In this document: positions 1 through 11,973 of the stretch, one piece after another
Layout: every line of letters begins with the position of its first letter
How positions within the stretch are numbered: the first letter of the stretch is position 1
Origin: Castanea sativa
Lineage: Eukaryota; Streptophyta; Magnoliopsida; Fagales; Fagaceae
Reading direction: 5' to 3'
DNA: 64,000 nt
Assembly (NCBI RefSeq): GCF_040712315.1
Contig: NC_134013.1
Location: 45,969,501-46,033,500, forward strand
Notes under the pieces: generated by a model
The model's database searches: none
Seen by the model: the letters and a program-made list of their open reading frames with translations, nothing else
What the model was told of the DNA's origin: nothing
Program-made: the position numbers and the translations under genes

Positions 1-351
1 TTCTTCTATACCTTGTAAGATCGACAATAGTTCTCCTATACCTTGTAGGATCGACAATATTTCTGCTACCTTCATAGGATCGACAATAGTTCTCCTATAC
101 CTTCATAGGATCGACAATAGCTCTCCTACCTTCATAGGATCGACAATAGTTCTTCTATACCTTGTAAGATCGACAATAGTTCTCCTATACCTTTTAGGAT
201 CGACAATAGTTCTCCTATACCTTCATAGGATTGACAATAGTCCTCTTATACCTCTATAGGATCGACAATAGTTCTCCTATACCTTGTAGGATCAACAATA
301 GTTCTCATATACCTTGTAGGGTCGACAATAGCTCTCCTACCTTTGTAAGAT
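1..351. repeat. ~30-bp minisatellite, array 1
   Basis: Head-to-tail copies of a 30-31 bp unit that reads roughly GGATCGACAATAGTTCTCC followed by TATACCTTCATA or TATACCTTGTA. About eleven copies are visible and they vary by small substitutions and indels. The same unit forms array 2 at 17755-18425, inside a Tat-like LTR, so this array is probably the interior of another copy of that LTR. The left edge is cut by the window. It ends exactly where a new LTR start (TGTTGATACCC) begins at 352. Confidence 0.9.
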
Positions 352-1160
352 TGTTGATACCCATTTTTGCGACGCATTTTGTGCAAGCCCAATTCAACCA
401 AGCTCAACTTCCTTGTGGGATTAATTCATTTATTGTATTTTATTTTATTCTTTTAAGCATGGCCCAAGCCCAGGTGACTTATTGGGGAAATTGAGAAAGT
501 GTGGTTTGGAGGGTATGGGTCGGTTCCTTTTAGACCTTTTGCATGAACCCAGCCCATGCGTGCTACCAAGTGGGAAAGGGACACTTGTAGCACCTTAGGC
601 TCATGGAAGAGGTCTTGTACCCAAGATTTCCACCTCAAAAGAGCTTTTATGCTCTAGGTGACTGTGCCCCTAATTTTCAGCCCATCTCCATTTTCCACAC
701 CAAAACACAACTGACCCTAAACTAATTAGCTAGCCTATTGTAGCTACCAAATGCAACTATCAAAAGCCTACAATGACAAGGAAACAATAGCTAATGGAGT
801 CAGCCACTTTATTTCCAAAATCATGCTAAAAGCATGCTAAACTCTTCCCTAAACAAAAGCAACCCAAGCCAAAACACCAAATTAGTATCATGGGGGATAA
901 AATCCTCTTCTATTGACCAAAAATAGTCACTTAGAGCACCCCAACTTCAATACAAAAGGCCCCAATCAAATTCAAAATAAACGAACCACATTCTACCCAC
1001 ATACCTGAAACTTCAGAGCCAAAACCCATTCAGCCAATCAACATTCTCACAATTCTGAACCTTAGGGGTGGAAATACGGGTACAGGGGAACTTTCCCTCT
1101 CTTCCTCATAATTTCTCTCAATTTCCTCTTCTCAGTGACTGTGGGTCGAAGTTTCAGACC
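352..1160 (+). mobile_element. Truncated Tat/Ogre-like LTR (copy A)
   Basis: Starts with TGTTGATACCC and is collinear with the LTR beginning at 16550, for example the shared stretches around 370-720 and 16560-16920 and the shared ending GTGACTGTGGGTCGAAGTTT near 1134. The match is lost after about 1160, so only roughly the first 0.8 kb of a ~4.2-kb LTR remains. No polypurine tract precedes it; the minisatellite does. No gene is seen in it. Confidence 0.7.
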
Positions 1161-2145
1161 TATTCAGACCTACCCGTCAATAGATTACAGAAATGGTCCA
1201 CAAACAGCGAGACGTGCACTTAGCCAAAGCCTGTTCGCAAAGACATGGCAACCAAGCAACATGTCTACTAACTTGCCCTTGCAAAGGCAAAGTCATATTC
1301 ACAAATTATCCAATCAACCACAAGTAATTCTCAAGAGGCTAAGTATAATCTATCAGAACTATGCTACTTCATCGCAAGGTTCACTCAACCTTTCCAAGCA
1401 AGCTTTCCCCAACATATTCAAATGGTCACAGCCATACAAGAGTTTTTTTCGCAACAAAAACATGCTCATAACCAATTGAAGAAAGGTAGAAACTCATTCT
1501 CAAGGTACAAAATACAAACTATACACATCCTTAAGGTACAATCATTCTTTTCATTCCAAAATTCAAATTACATGTTGAAACATCATATATGTGTTTCTTT
1601 GTACAAAACACAAGTTGTATCTACTAACCATGACAGCACAAGTTCAAAGTTTTCATAAATACAAGTAAAAGGAAGCTGCTCTATATACAATTGGGCTGTC
1701 CACAAAGGCAAAATACAAAAGAAAGTGTCTCCAAGGTAGCAACCTCTATTACACATTACAACCAGTCCAAATTTCCAAAGCCAGAAGCTGAATACAAAAT
1801 AATCGGCCTATCCTCAATCAAGTTTTTGGCAATGCTCTTTCAATGAAAAAATCGCTCCTCGGCCAAAGGAACTAACCAAGTCCTATGCATTTTTATTACC
1901 ATAGCCACCCTCTAGCCATTAAAAAGGAAAGCTCCACGTTTGGCTCAAACAAAAAAGCCTTACAATCCTTTTGAGATGAGCTAGGAGTGACAAGACTAGA
2001 CAAAAGAAACTCAATTTCAACTTGGGCACTCAATTTTATAGAAACTTATGATGTCGTCTCTTAACATTGGAACTTAAAGCGACCTGGCCCTACGCACAAA
2101 AAGCAAGACGACAAGTTCATCAAATGTCCAAAGCCAATAAGAAAC
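1161..2145. other. Unassigned retroelement-like interior, no gene
   Basis: No reading frame here resembles a known domain. Short ORFs exist but have no recognisable composition. It lies between the truncated LTR copy A and a solo LTR, and is probably internal sequence of a large, possibly non-autonomous LTR element whose other LTR starts at 16550. Confidence 0.4.
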
Positions 2146-2990
2146 TGTTGAGTTATTTAGACCCCTTAAAACACAATTGGATTAACCTAGTTAACAAGCC
2201 AAGTTATTACTTAGTCCAAATTCCAGATCTAGGTTAACACAATCATATAATCATATCAATGTAAAATGCGGAATATAAAAACACAAAGATATGATGACCT
2301 AGGAAAACCAAACCGGTAAAAAATTTGGGGAGGATTTAACCTAGCTATCCTTAAGGTAAACCTGAATCCACTATGAAAGAATCGAAGTTGTACAATAGCG
2401 ACTTAGACCACTAACATCCTATTGCTACTCACCAGTAGAAACTTACTGACACGACCACGTGCCAGCTCCGAGACCACAGACTCCTTCTTTCTTGGATTCT
2501 CTAGCAAGTACAAGCACTCCTGCTTGTGTATCTTTAAGCTCTTATGGCAGCAACTGAATGATCATCAAGCTCTTGAAGAAATCTCCTTCTTGATAATCCT
2601 AAGCTTGTGTGAAGGCAAGCACCTCTCAGATCTCACAAGAGATTCACACAAACAGCAATATGAACAACCTCAAAAACGTGACTAGGGTTTTCCTTTTATA
2701 CCTAAGGCAAAACATAAAACCCTACACGTCATATGAGCTTAGGGCTGAGTTGGAAATTCTGTAGAAAAAAACAATCTGCACGACTTTCGATCGGTCGAGT
2801 CTAATTCTCGATCGATCGAGTCAAGCAGAAATGCACAGTAACTTCTGCAGTTAACTCGATTCCAACTTTACATAAATAACATACTTTGAGCAAGTCTAAA
2901 ACATAACTAGACACCTGTTTTGATCATGGTTTGCAAACAATACATATTAAAGTTCTAATACATTAGTTCTCAAGTACTTAGAACGTAACA
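2146..2990 (-). mobile_element. Copia solo LTR (same family as 20813-29957), TSD GAAAC
   Basis: On the minus strand it starts TGTTACGTTCTAAG and ends CTCAACA. It is collinear with the LTRs at 29095-29957 and 20813-21594: shared stretches include AAACACAAAGATATGATGAC, the CGATCGATCGAG block near 2810 and the end ACATATT..AAGTTCTAATACA. It is flanked by an exact 5-bp direct repeat GAAAC (2141-2145 and 2991-2995). Length is 845 bp. No internal sequence remains, so it is a solo LTR made by LTR-LTR recombination. Confidence 0.88.
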
Positions 2991-5028
2991 GAAACAGACC
3001 AAAAAAGGTTCAAAGTTACTAAAGGCAACCATAGTACCATCTATTGCAGCTCTATGTTGCTGTTTATGGCAAATTCAACCTCAGAAATTGATGCTTTTGG
3101 AATGAGATTGGCATCGTGAATGAAAGTCCCAACGATGACACCACAATTTCCTAAGCCAAAGTCATCCTATGAGAAACCATAGCACGATGTGTTAATATAC
3201 TATTATATGCAATCAAGGAAAGAAAATGAAGAAGATATGTGGCTTACCAAATGAATTGCAAGTTCTCATTCAACAATGGCGTGGTTTGCCAAAGCACATT
3301 TATTCAATGTAGCATGGAGAAGCATCACACTCAACAACTCCTATTGGCATGACAAGAAGGAGTGGCAATGAACTTTGAGTCGCCACAGTAGATTTTAACT
3401 TGCCAAAAAAATAATCGCAACTTCATTCTCAAACAAATGGAGCTATGACATCACCACAAGCGAAAGTATCTCAGCTCAACGACATTTCATTGAACATCTT
3501 TTGTAGCCACACAACAAAGAAGAATTTCCCGCTTGCTTACAAGTTGCACTGTTCATCATTTTAGCATACACAACGGCTATTTTACAAAGCGTCCTCTCAT
3601 GCTATCATGGTCAATCTTGTCCTATCAAGGCCTAAGATAAGAGGGCTGTTATGGATGGGCAATACCATGATCAAATAATAGATACTCTATGGACTCATCA
3701 ATCATGGCTTCACCAACACTCTCCTCATCATTACAACAAGCATGAAGCGATAACAGCTTATGACTTTGCATTTTTATTCGCATTCGCCACGATAACACAA
3801 CACTGGGAGCTGCCAGCATATACAACAGCTATGTCACACCCCTATACTACATCACCAAGTGATATCTTCGCTCAATTCCATCTCAAATATGCTATCCCAA
3901 GACGGCCAGCAATATCGCTCATCGCTCATGATTATAGATTTGTCCAGACTAATCTTAGCAAACAAATCTCACCAAGTTGGCCAACAATAAAGTAACCCAA
4001 AAATTGTAGCACCCCCAATGTCTCATTCATCATCATCCCCTCATCTGGACCCAACTCGCTCATTCAAATTTACTACTAACAATGGGGACAATTTACTTCC
4101 AACACAATGGCCAACTCAAAGTCAAGCATAGCCGCATTGCAAACTAAGTTCCATGCCTTGCGATTATTAGAATCAATGGAAGTAGGCTTCAACATGAGCT
4201 CTTGGCTTCAATTATAAAAAAAAAAAGGCTCAACCTCATGAATCGACGCAATGGGACTATTATTTTTCCAAAGAAAAGGCACTCTACAAATTTAATTGAA
4301 CAACTTGCTCAACATATCAGCTAGAGCAGCCAAGAGATGGCGACAAAGAACAAATCAACTCATCAAGGTCAGCGTCGCATTTGCCTTTATCTAATATGGT
4401 CAAAAAATGGATTTGTCTATTTATCGCCATGTTCGGTAGCATCTTCCTACAGGAAACTTCACTTCTTAGCAATGGAGATTATTTTCTCTCTGTCGTGGGC
4501 ACCGCTTCACCACCATTGGTACGAACAAGCTCATGGCCATTGGTAGCAGGCTGCCGTGTACCTTCTTTGGTTGTCATCGGCGAAGTTCCTTTCTTCATAT
4601 CATCAGGTTCCCTCTCTTCTTTGGCAGTGGCACTTTGTTCCACCTAGATCCCGACTTTGTGGACAACATACAGTGCCAAGCTTCTTCAAATTTCATCTGG
4701 TGGAATGCCCTTGCTCCTCACCTGTAAGATCTTCTCTATTTATCACCTCACCACCCTTCTTGGGTTTTGATAACACAGGTTATTAAAATTGGAGATCTTG
4801 TTTTAAAGAAGGCAAGTGCGAATGGAAATTTTTTAAAAAAAAAGGGAGGTCTAGAGTCTCATACCCAAAGCAAAATTTCTTTGAAATCAGAAGCAAAATA
4901 GTGTATAGTTGAAGCCAAAATTTTTGAAAAGAAGTGAAATGCCGCGTCTGATCACTGATGACGAAACAAAAGCCAACTGAAGCACGAAGGAAGTGAACAA
5001 ATTAGAAAAGTTAAAGACCCTATCTATA
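2991..5028. other. Unassigned interior of a large LTR element, no clear gene
   Basis: Contains only short frames (for example 3651-3995, 114 codons, + strand; and overlapping frames at 4337-4786) without recognisable motifs. Around 4779-4830 one frame reads VIKIGDLVLKKA, which resembles the GDLVL segment downstream of the integrase core in Tat-type Ty3/gypsy elements; this is a weak hint only. No host gene can be supported. Confidence 0.35.
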
Positions 5029-6416
5029 TGATTGAAAAATACATGCTTGTATCGCATACAAAACATACGCAGTAGAAAAATAACGGATCTACTTTATTTG
5101 TAAACGTTAACATGCACTATATAAGTTTCAGAATATAAGAACAAGAGAGTGTACCCTGGAGCGGTGAATTTCAAAACCGAAGATCAGAAGCACTTGGGAA
5201 CACTTTCAATCTTCACTCCAATTTCACTAACACCCAAGATGTGTGGTCTCTCAATCAGTTTTTAAAGGGAGAATGTCAAAATGTCTAACACTTCTTACAC
5301 CACTTCCCAATAGTGTTCTTACAATTCCCTTTAGAAAATTCTGTATGTTTCTCCCTTTATATCTAACTGAATATCTAATTGGGCTGGCCTTTTGGGCCTT
5401 TCCAATTGGGCTTAAGTGTGTGGCTTGGAGTGGGACCAAAAGGGACCAAAAAGACGCTAGCTCCAATGGGCCTTAAGCTTTTCTGTCAACTCTTAACAAG
5501 TCCAAAGTTACCATTAACTATATTTAATACCACTATATAAATATAGTTGCACTCTAGGCCTTTTTTATAAATTATATCCCAAGACTTTATTGTACATGCA
5601 ACCCCTTCATAAAATATCTGTAGTAATACAAAGTCATGAAAGTAGACTGCCACTTTGTAGATTACTACATCTTAATTCCTTGAGTACCTGGTTTAATTCT
5701 TGAAGTTATTCATCATATATTTATGAGATCCAATTCCATAAATATATATTTTAGTAACTCTTCACTAAAGTGGTTAGGCCTAACTCTCTGAATAACTGAA
5801 CCCATTAAACTTATCTCAAGGGAATATTTTATATCTTCATTAAGAGATTATGAATTCTATGTTGAGAATATATGTTCCATCAACACTAAATGTGGTTGTC
5901 CAACATACTGAGATTTTGACCGTAACTATAGATCTCACTCCTGATATATCAAAGCAACCTACACTTCATGATCAGGTCCATTATCTTCTCACGATTAAGA
6001 GTTCATGCAAATATAAGTCGTGAGTTTATTATTCATTTGACAGTCGTTAGAAGAATAATAAATTTCACAGCGGTCCAGTTCAATATGTCTTAACTCTTAC
6101 AACATATCAACTAGAAATTTCCATTTCCATGATCAAGACAAATCATCTTAGTTGATATATTATGGTCTTTGTAGATGAAATGCCCAATTTATCACCGACT
6201 ACGAACTACATTTTGAGTTTACAAGGAACTTGTGATTTACATCTTCTGTGACTAAATCACATACAATGCATCTCATGGACTATATGATAATGTCTCAATA
6301 TTCATGTTACCATTATTTTAAATAATAATAAAATAACTTTATTAATCACAACATTAAGTCTACATAATGTCATACATAGCATCATACAATAGGATTTAAG
6401 GGCACTAATCCTAACA
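5029..6416 (-). mobile_element. Copia solo LTR, antisense (family of 7133-15365)
   Basis: Plus-strand ends read TGATTGAAAAATAC and CACTAATCCTAACA, i.e. the reverse complement of the LTR ends of the full-length copia at 7133-15365 (TGTTAGGATTAGTG...). Homology runs the whole 1388 bp, including the lines on the 5' side of the leader (GTGGTCTCTCAATCAGTTTT near 5243). The flanks are CTATA (5024-5028) and ATATA (6417-6421), a 4/5 match, so the target duplication is probable but decayed. A 77-codon frame inside is not a gene. Confidence 0.85.
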
Positions 6417-6689
6417 ATATACAAAGGAGAAAGACCTTGCATATTACAAGGCAAAAGTGACGTGGTCGATTGAGAGCCATGTACCCTTTAAGTGGAGGAA
6501 TTTCTCTGCTTATGCAAATAAAGGAATTAAGTTTGAAAAGTCAAAGACTAATAAAAGTGGCATGAAGCACATCACGGTAGTGTGAAACCAATAGCCTTTT
6601 GAATTGACTTAAATGAAGAAATATAGCGTTTTTGGTTGTGGACTTATACTAGCCAAGTGAAGGTTTTTCTTGGTGGAGCCTATAACTAT
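6417..6689. other. Spacer between two antisense solo LTRs
   Basis: About 270 bp of unassigned sequence, without an ORF of note, left between two same-family, same-orientation solo LTRs. It is probably interior of the host LTR element that surrounds them. Confidence 0.4.
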
Positions 6690-7132
6690 CAAGTTGATGG
6701 AAAAATACATGTTTGTATCGCATACAAAACATGTGCAGCGAAAAATTAACAAATCTACTTCATTCGCAATTGATAATAGGTACTATGTAAATTTCAGAAT
6801 TCAAGAATAAGAGAGCGTACCTTGGTGCGGTGAAATTCAAAACAAAAGATTAGAAGTACTTGGGAACACTTTTAATCTTCACTTCAATTCTACTTTACGC
6901 TCAAGAAGTGTGGTTTTTCAATCAGTTTCCAATAGGAGAATAAGAGAGTGTCTCACACTCACATACACACAATTTCATGTTTATACAAAAATTTTGTATG
7001 TTTCTCTCCTAATAACTGATTATCTAATTGAGTTAGCATTTTGGGCCTTTCCAATTGAGTTTTAGTATGTGGCTTGGAGTGGGACCAAAGGGAACAATAA
7101 GACACTAGCTCCAATGGGTCTTGGGCTTTTCT

Positions 7133-8543
7133 TGTTAGGATTAGTGCCCTTAAATCATACTGTATGATGCTATGTATGATATTATGTATGACATGATGTA
7201 TGACTTAATATTGTGATTGATAAAGTTATTTTATTATTATCTAAAATAATGGTAACATGAATATGGGACATTATCATATAGTTCATGAGATACATTGTAT
7301 GTGATTCATGTGAAAAGTCACAGAAGATGTAAATCACAAGTTCTTTGTAAACTCAGAATTTATAGTTCGTAGTCGGTGATGAAATTGGGCATTTCATCTA
7401 CGAAGACTATAACGTATCAACTAAGATGATTTGTCTCGATCATGGAAGTGGAGACTTCTAGTTGATATGTTTTAAGAGTTAAGACATATTGAACAGGACC
7501 GCTGTGAGATTTATTATTCTCCTAACGACTGTCAAATGAATAATAAATCTTACGACTTCTATTTGCATGAACTATTAATCTTGAGAGAATAATGGACCTA
7601 ATCATGAGGTGTAGGTTGCTTTGATATATCAGGAGTGAGATCTAAAGTGACAGTCAAAACCTCAGTATGTTGGGCAGCCACATTTAGTGTTGATGGAACA
7701 TATATTCTCAAGATGGAATTCATAGTCTCTTGATGGAGATATAAAACATTCCCTTGAGATAAGTTTAATGGGTTCAGTTATTCAGAGAGTTAGGCTTAAC
7801 CACTTTAGTAAGAAATTACTAAAGTATATATTTATGAAATTGGATTTCATAAATATATAATGAATAACTTTAAAGAATTAAACCGGGTACTCAAGGATAA
7901 GATGTAGTAATTTACAAAGTGGCAATCTATATTTATGATTTTGTGTTACTACGAATATTTTATGAAGGGGTTGCATGTATAATAAAATCTTGAGATATAA
8001 TTTATTAATAAGGCCTAGAGTGCAATTATATTTATATAGTGGTATTAAATATAATTAATGGTAACTTTGGACTTGTCAAGAGTTGACGGAAAAGCCCAAG
8101 GCCCATTGGAGCTAGTGTCTTATTGGTCCCTTTTGGTCCCACTCCAAGCCACACACTAAAGCCCAATTGGAAAGGCCCAATAGACCAGCCCAATTAGATA
8201 ATCAGTTAGTTATAAAGGGAAAAACATACAGAATTTTATTAGTGAAAAAAGAAAATAAGAAACTGTGTGTGAGAGAGTGTGAGACACACTTTCATTCTCC
8301 CTTTGAAAAACTGATTGAGAGACCACACATCTTGGGCGTAAAGGGGAATTGGAGTGAAGATTAAAAGTGTTCCCAAGTGCTTCTAATCTTTGTTTTGAAT
8401 TTCTCCACACCAAGGTACGCTATCTTGTTCTTAAATTCTGAAATTTACATAGTGCACGTTATCAATCATGAATGAAATAGATCCTTGTTTGTTGCTTCCG
8501 CTATGTGTTTTGTATGAGATACAAAACTAGAATTTTTCCTTCA
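7133..8543 (+). repeat. 5' LTR of the copia element
   Basis: 1411 bp, begins TGTTAGGATTAGTG and ends CCTTCA. A TATA-like TTATAAAGGG near 8210 lies upstream of the likely transcript start. It differs from the 3' LTR by scattered substitutions and two small indels, among them an extra GAGAGAGTGT-like unit near 8270 here. Confidence 0.93.
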
Positions 8544-8545
8544 AT

Positions 8546-8558
8546 TGGTATTAGAGCC
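8546..8558 (+). other. Primer binding site (initiator tRNA-Met type)
   Basis: TGGTATTAGAGCC starts two bases after the LTR end. The consensus of plant copia elements is TGGTATCAGAGCC, complementary to the 3' end of initiator tRNA-Met; one C-to-T difference. Confidence 0.85.
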
Positions 8559-9132
8559 AGGTTTTCATATCATGATTGTATAGCGTGTGATTGAATTTTA
8601 GAATTTATGAAAACTGTTATCTTTGTTTTTTCAATTTTTTGCATCAAGTTATGGTGTTGTGTCATGGTTTTTAATTTTCATGGAATCCGTATATATATAT
8701 TGCAAGTGGAATTGAATAGTGCCAGATCTTGTTAATGGTGCCGAGTCTTTGTCGTTGCTTGGATACAGTTATTCATTGTTAAAGTAACTGTAATGCTCAT
8801 TGCACCACTTGGACAATAAATGATTGCACCGTTTAGTCTTTAACGTATGGCTTGCATGTTTTGCATGTTTGACAATTCCATATTAATAGTCTATACGGAT
8901 TTGATGACACATGCACACCAAGGACATTGTTGCACCTTTTGGCTTGGAATGGGAAGGCTTGATGGCCATTGCATTACTTGGAACACTTTCTTGTATCACT
9001 TGGCATTTATTGCATGACATGGACTAGATTGCATGTTTTGTCATTTTGCATGGCATAACTTTCAAGTCTTGGTTTATACGGATTGCATGGCTTTGTCATC
9101 TTGCATGTTTTATACCAAGGAATCTTACTATC

Positions 9133-9186
<54 letters not shown>

Positions 9187-10022
9187 ATATAATATAATAT
9201 AACGTAATAATTATATATTACATATATTAATTTTTATATTATATTATATTATATATAATATGAATTTTTATATGTAATAAGAGTTTTTATTACGTTATAT
9301 ATATATATATATATATATGTTAATGCTAGTTTAATGAAATTTATTCCTAATGAGATTATGATTATATTTTCAACGTGTCTAGCATTATTATGGTTCTTCA
9401 CCTTAAAAACCTTTAATTTAAAATATCTAGTGAGAGAGAGATATAAGGGTTGGATCTCACGGTCTCCATTGTTGGTTCATAGTAGTGTGAAATAGATACT
9501 TTGTCTTTGCCTCGAGCTTAGCATTCCATGCGGAGAGTATTTATTTCATAGTCCTACAAGATTGAATTTCCTGGTTTATAGTGGTTTGATAAACACCTTG
9601 TCTTAGCTTCGACCTTTGCATTCCATGCGGAGGGTGTTTTATCATAGTACTACAAAATAAGCCTGTTAAAGGGATGAAATGTGGTTACACATGATTCTAG
9701 ACAATGATATACACTAGACTAAGTATTATAGTATCCTCTATGCTGAGTTCTTACTATTATTACTTAAAGGCTAAATGTAAAACGGCATATTATTAGTGTT
9801 TGATAAGAGTTATCATGATAGCACTAATAATGAGAATAGTTCTCAATCAATCATAGTATTTTATGTTCACTCTATGCTATGGGATATTGAATATGAGATT
9901 GGGTTGTCGTTGCATATATTATTTTATGGTTTTATTAAGGTTCCATATTATATACTTATATGCTAAATTGATAATGTCCAGTTTACTTATTATATTCATG
10001 TTTATTATTTTCAGATTTTGTC
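8559..10022 (+). other. Copia leader with a large AT-rich palindrome
   Basis: Untranslated leader between primer site and gag, 1.46 kb. At 9138-9320 it holds an (AT)n run, AATAT repeats and a second (AT)n run; the motif AACGTAATA near 9200 and its complement TATTACGTT near 9290 could form a long hairpin. No gene is seen. Confidence 0.6.
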
Positions 10023-10906
10023 ATGGCATCATTTAGCCCACTTGTTTCTATTCTTAACCAAAACAAACTGACTGGATCCAACTATGTTGACTGGAAAAGA
10101 AATTTGGACATTGTTCTTCATTAGACGCTTCTCTTGAGGAAAAACAGCGATATGATCGTTGGAAGAAATCTAATGAGATGGCCAAGTGCTACATCCTAGC
10201 ATCTATCTCAAATGTTCTACAACATCAAATGCAGGATGTAGAACTTGCTTCGGATATAATGCATAGTCTGAAGGAGATGTTTGGTGAGCAAGGCCGTTCT
10301 GCAAGGCAAGAAACCATGAGGCAAATTTATAATACCAAAATGGCTGCAGGAAGTTCAGTGAGGGAGCATTGTCTTAGGATGATTGCTAATCTGAACACGT
10401 TAGAAGTTTTAGGTGCCGACATTGATGGAGAATCCCAAGTGATATGATACTCCAGTCACTACTAGAATCATTCAAGGAATTCAAACTCAATTATAATATG
10501 AACAAAAAGATTTATTCTTTGTCTGAATTAATGAATGAGTTAGTGGCAGCGGAAGGCATCCTTGGTACTTCTAGTGTTGAAGCCAATGTGGGTGAAGCTT
10601 CTACTTCTCAACCTAAGTCAAAAGGCAAGGGTAAGAAGAAGAAGAAGAAGGATTTCACTAAGAAAGATGGTAAACAAATTGCCTTAGGGGTTGCCAACAA
10701 AGGAAAAAAAAACCAAAGGAAAGTGTTTCCATTGTGGTGAGAAAGGACATTGGAAGAGGAATTGTCCAATATTCAAGGCTGCCAAGAATAAGGCTATGAA
10801 AAGTTCATTTCTTCTTGAAATATGTTTGGTACAGAATCCAACGGATTCCTGGTGTGTGGATTCAGGTTGTACTAATCATATCTGCAATTCTTTGCAGGGG
10901 TTCTAG
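10023..10906 (+). pseudogene. copia gag and start of protease, broken
   Basis: Starts at the ATG at 10023, reading MASFSPLVSILNQNKLTG, a typical copia gag N-terminus, but meets a stop near 10122. The UBN2/copia gag core continues in another frame (10178-10447) and shifts again at about 10444. A third shift near the A-run at 10703 brings in the CCHC zinc knuckle (CFHCGEKGHWKRNC, about 10733-10775), which packages RNA. The protease motif WCVDSGCTNH follows near 10850, with D-S-G in place of the catalytic triplet D-[ST]-G. The frame stops with TAG at 10904-10906. Confidence 0.88.
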
Positions 10907-11973
10907 GAGACCAGAAAGTTGAATGAGGGAGAACTATTTCTTACTTTGGCTGATGGGAGCAAGATTCCGGTTGAAGCTGTTGGAGTGTTTAATTTGTGTT
11001 TTAAGTCTAGAGTTTTAATATTGGAAGACTGTTTGTATGTACCTAATGTTCGTAGGAATTTAATTTATGCAACTTACTTAGGTAAACATGGATATTGTAT
11101 TATCCTGAAAGACAATGTTGTAATAAAGAAGGATAAAGTGTTTATCTGTTCTGGCAATATTGTAGATGGTCTTTATATTTTAACTCCCGATAAGCATGAA
11201 TTATACAATTCTGAATTAACTAGTAACTCTCATGTGAAATCATTAAAGAGAAAGTTTCCTTCTACTAGTGATGCATATCTATGGCACTTGCGTTTAGGTC
11301 ATATTAATTCAGTAGGATTCAAAGACTAATCAAAGATGGACTTTTACAGCCCATGGACTTTGATGGTTTTCCAGTTTGCGAATCTTGTTTGGAAGGTAAA
11401 ATGACCAAACGGCCTTTTAATGCAAAGGGTAGAAGAGCCCAAGATTTGCTAGAACTAGTACATTCAGATGTATGTGGTCCTATGTCAATCCAAGCAAGAG
11501 GTGGTTATGAGTATTTCATTACTTTCACTGATGATTACTCTAGATTTGGTTATGTGTACCTAATGAAACGGAAGTCCGAAGCCTTTGAAAATTTCAAAGA
11601 GTTTAGGGCTGAAGTTGAGAATCAATTAGGTAAACACATAAAGGCCATTCGATCTGATCGAGGTGGCGAATACCTTCTTGGTGATTTCAAGGATTACTTG
11701 ACTAAAAATGGGATTATATCCCGATTGGATCGCACTGGGACTCCACAACAAAATGGTGTAGCAGAAAGAATGAATATGACTCTTTTAAATATGGTTAGGT
11801 CTATGTTGAGTTATTCGACTCTACCAATTTCTTTTTAGGGATATGCCTTAAATACTGCAATGTATCTTCTAAATTTAGTGCCTTTGAAATCTATTCCTAA
11901 AACACCCGTAGAGTTGTGGAATGGGCGTAAGCTTAGTATGAGACATCTCCACATTTGGGGTTATCCAGTATAA
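10907..11973 (+). pseudogene. copia protease end and integrase, broken
   Basis: The frame continues from 10919 with protease C-terminal and pre-integrase sequence (YVPNVRRNLI, then WHLRLGHIN), then shifts between about 11320 and 11353. The zinc-binding CESCLEGK and integrase core follow, with HSDVCGP, TDDYSRFGYV, IRSDRGGEY and TPQQNGVAERMN, giving the D-D-E catalytic set that joins cDNA to the genome. In-frame stops lie at 11836-11838 and 11971-11973. Confidence 0.9.

Noticed and set aside
1..351. CRISPR array
   Set aside because: The units are tandem without unique spacers, and the genome is a plant's.
3651..3995. 114-codon plus-strand frame as a host gene
   Set aside because: No recognisable domain, no introns or neighbours to support it, and it lies in a retroelement interior.
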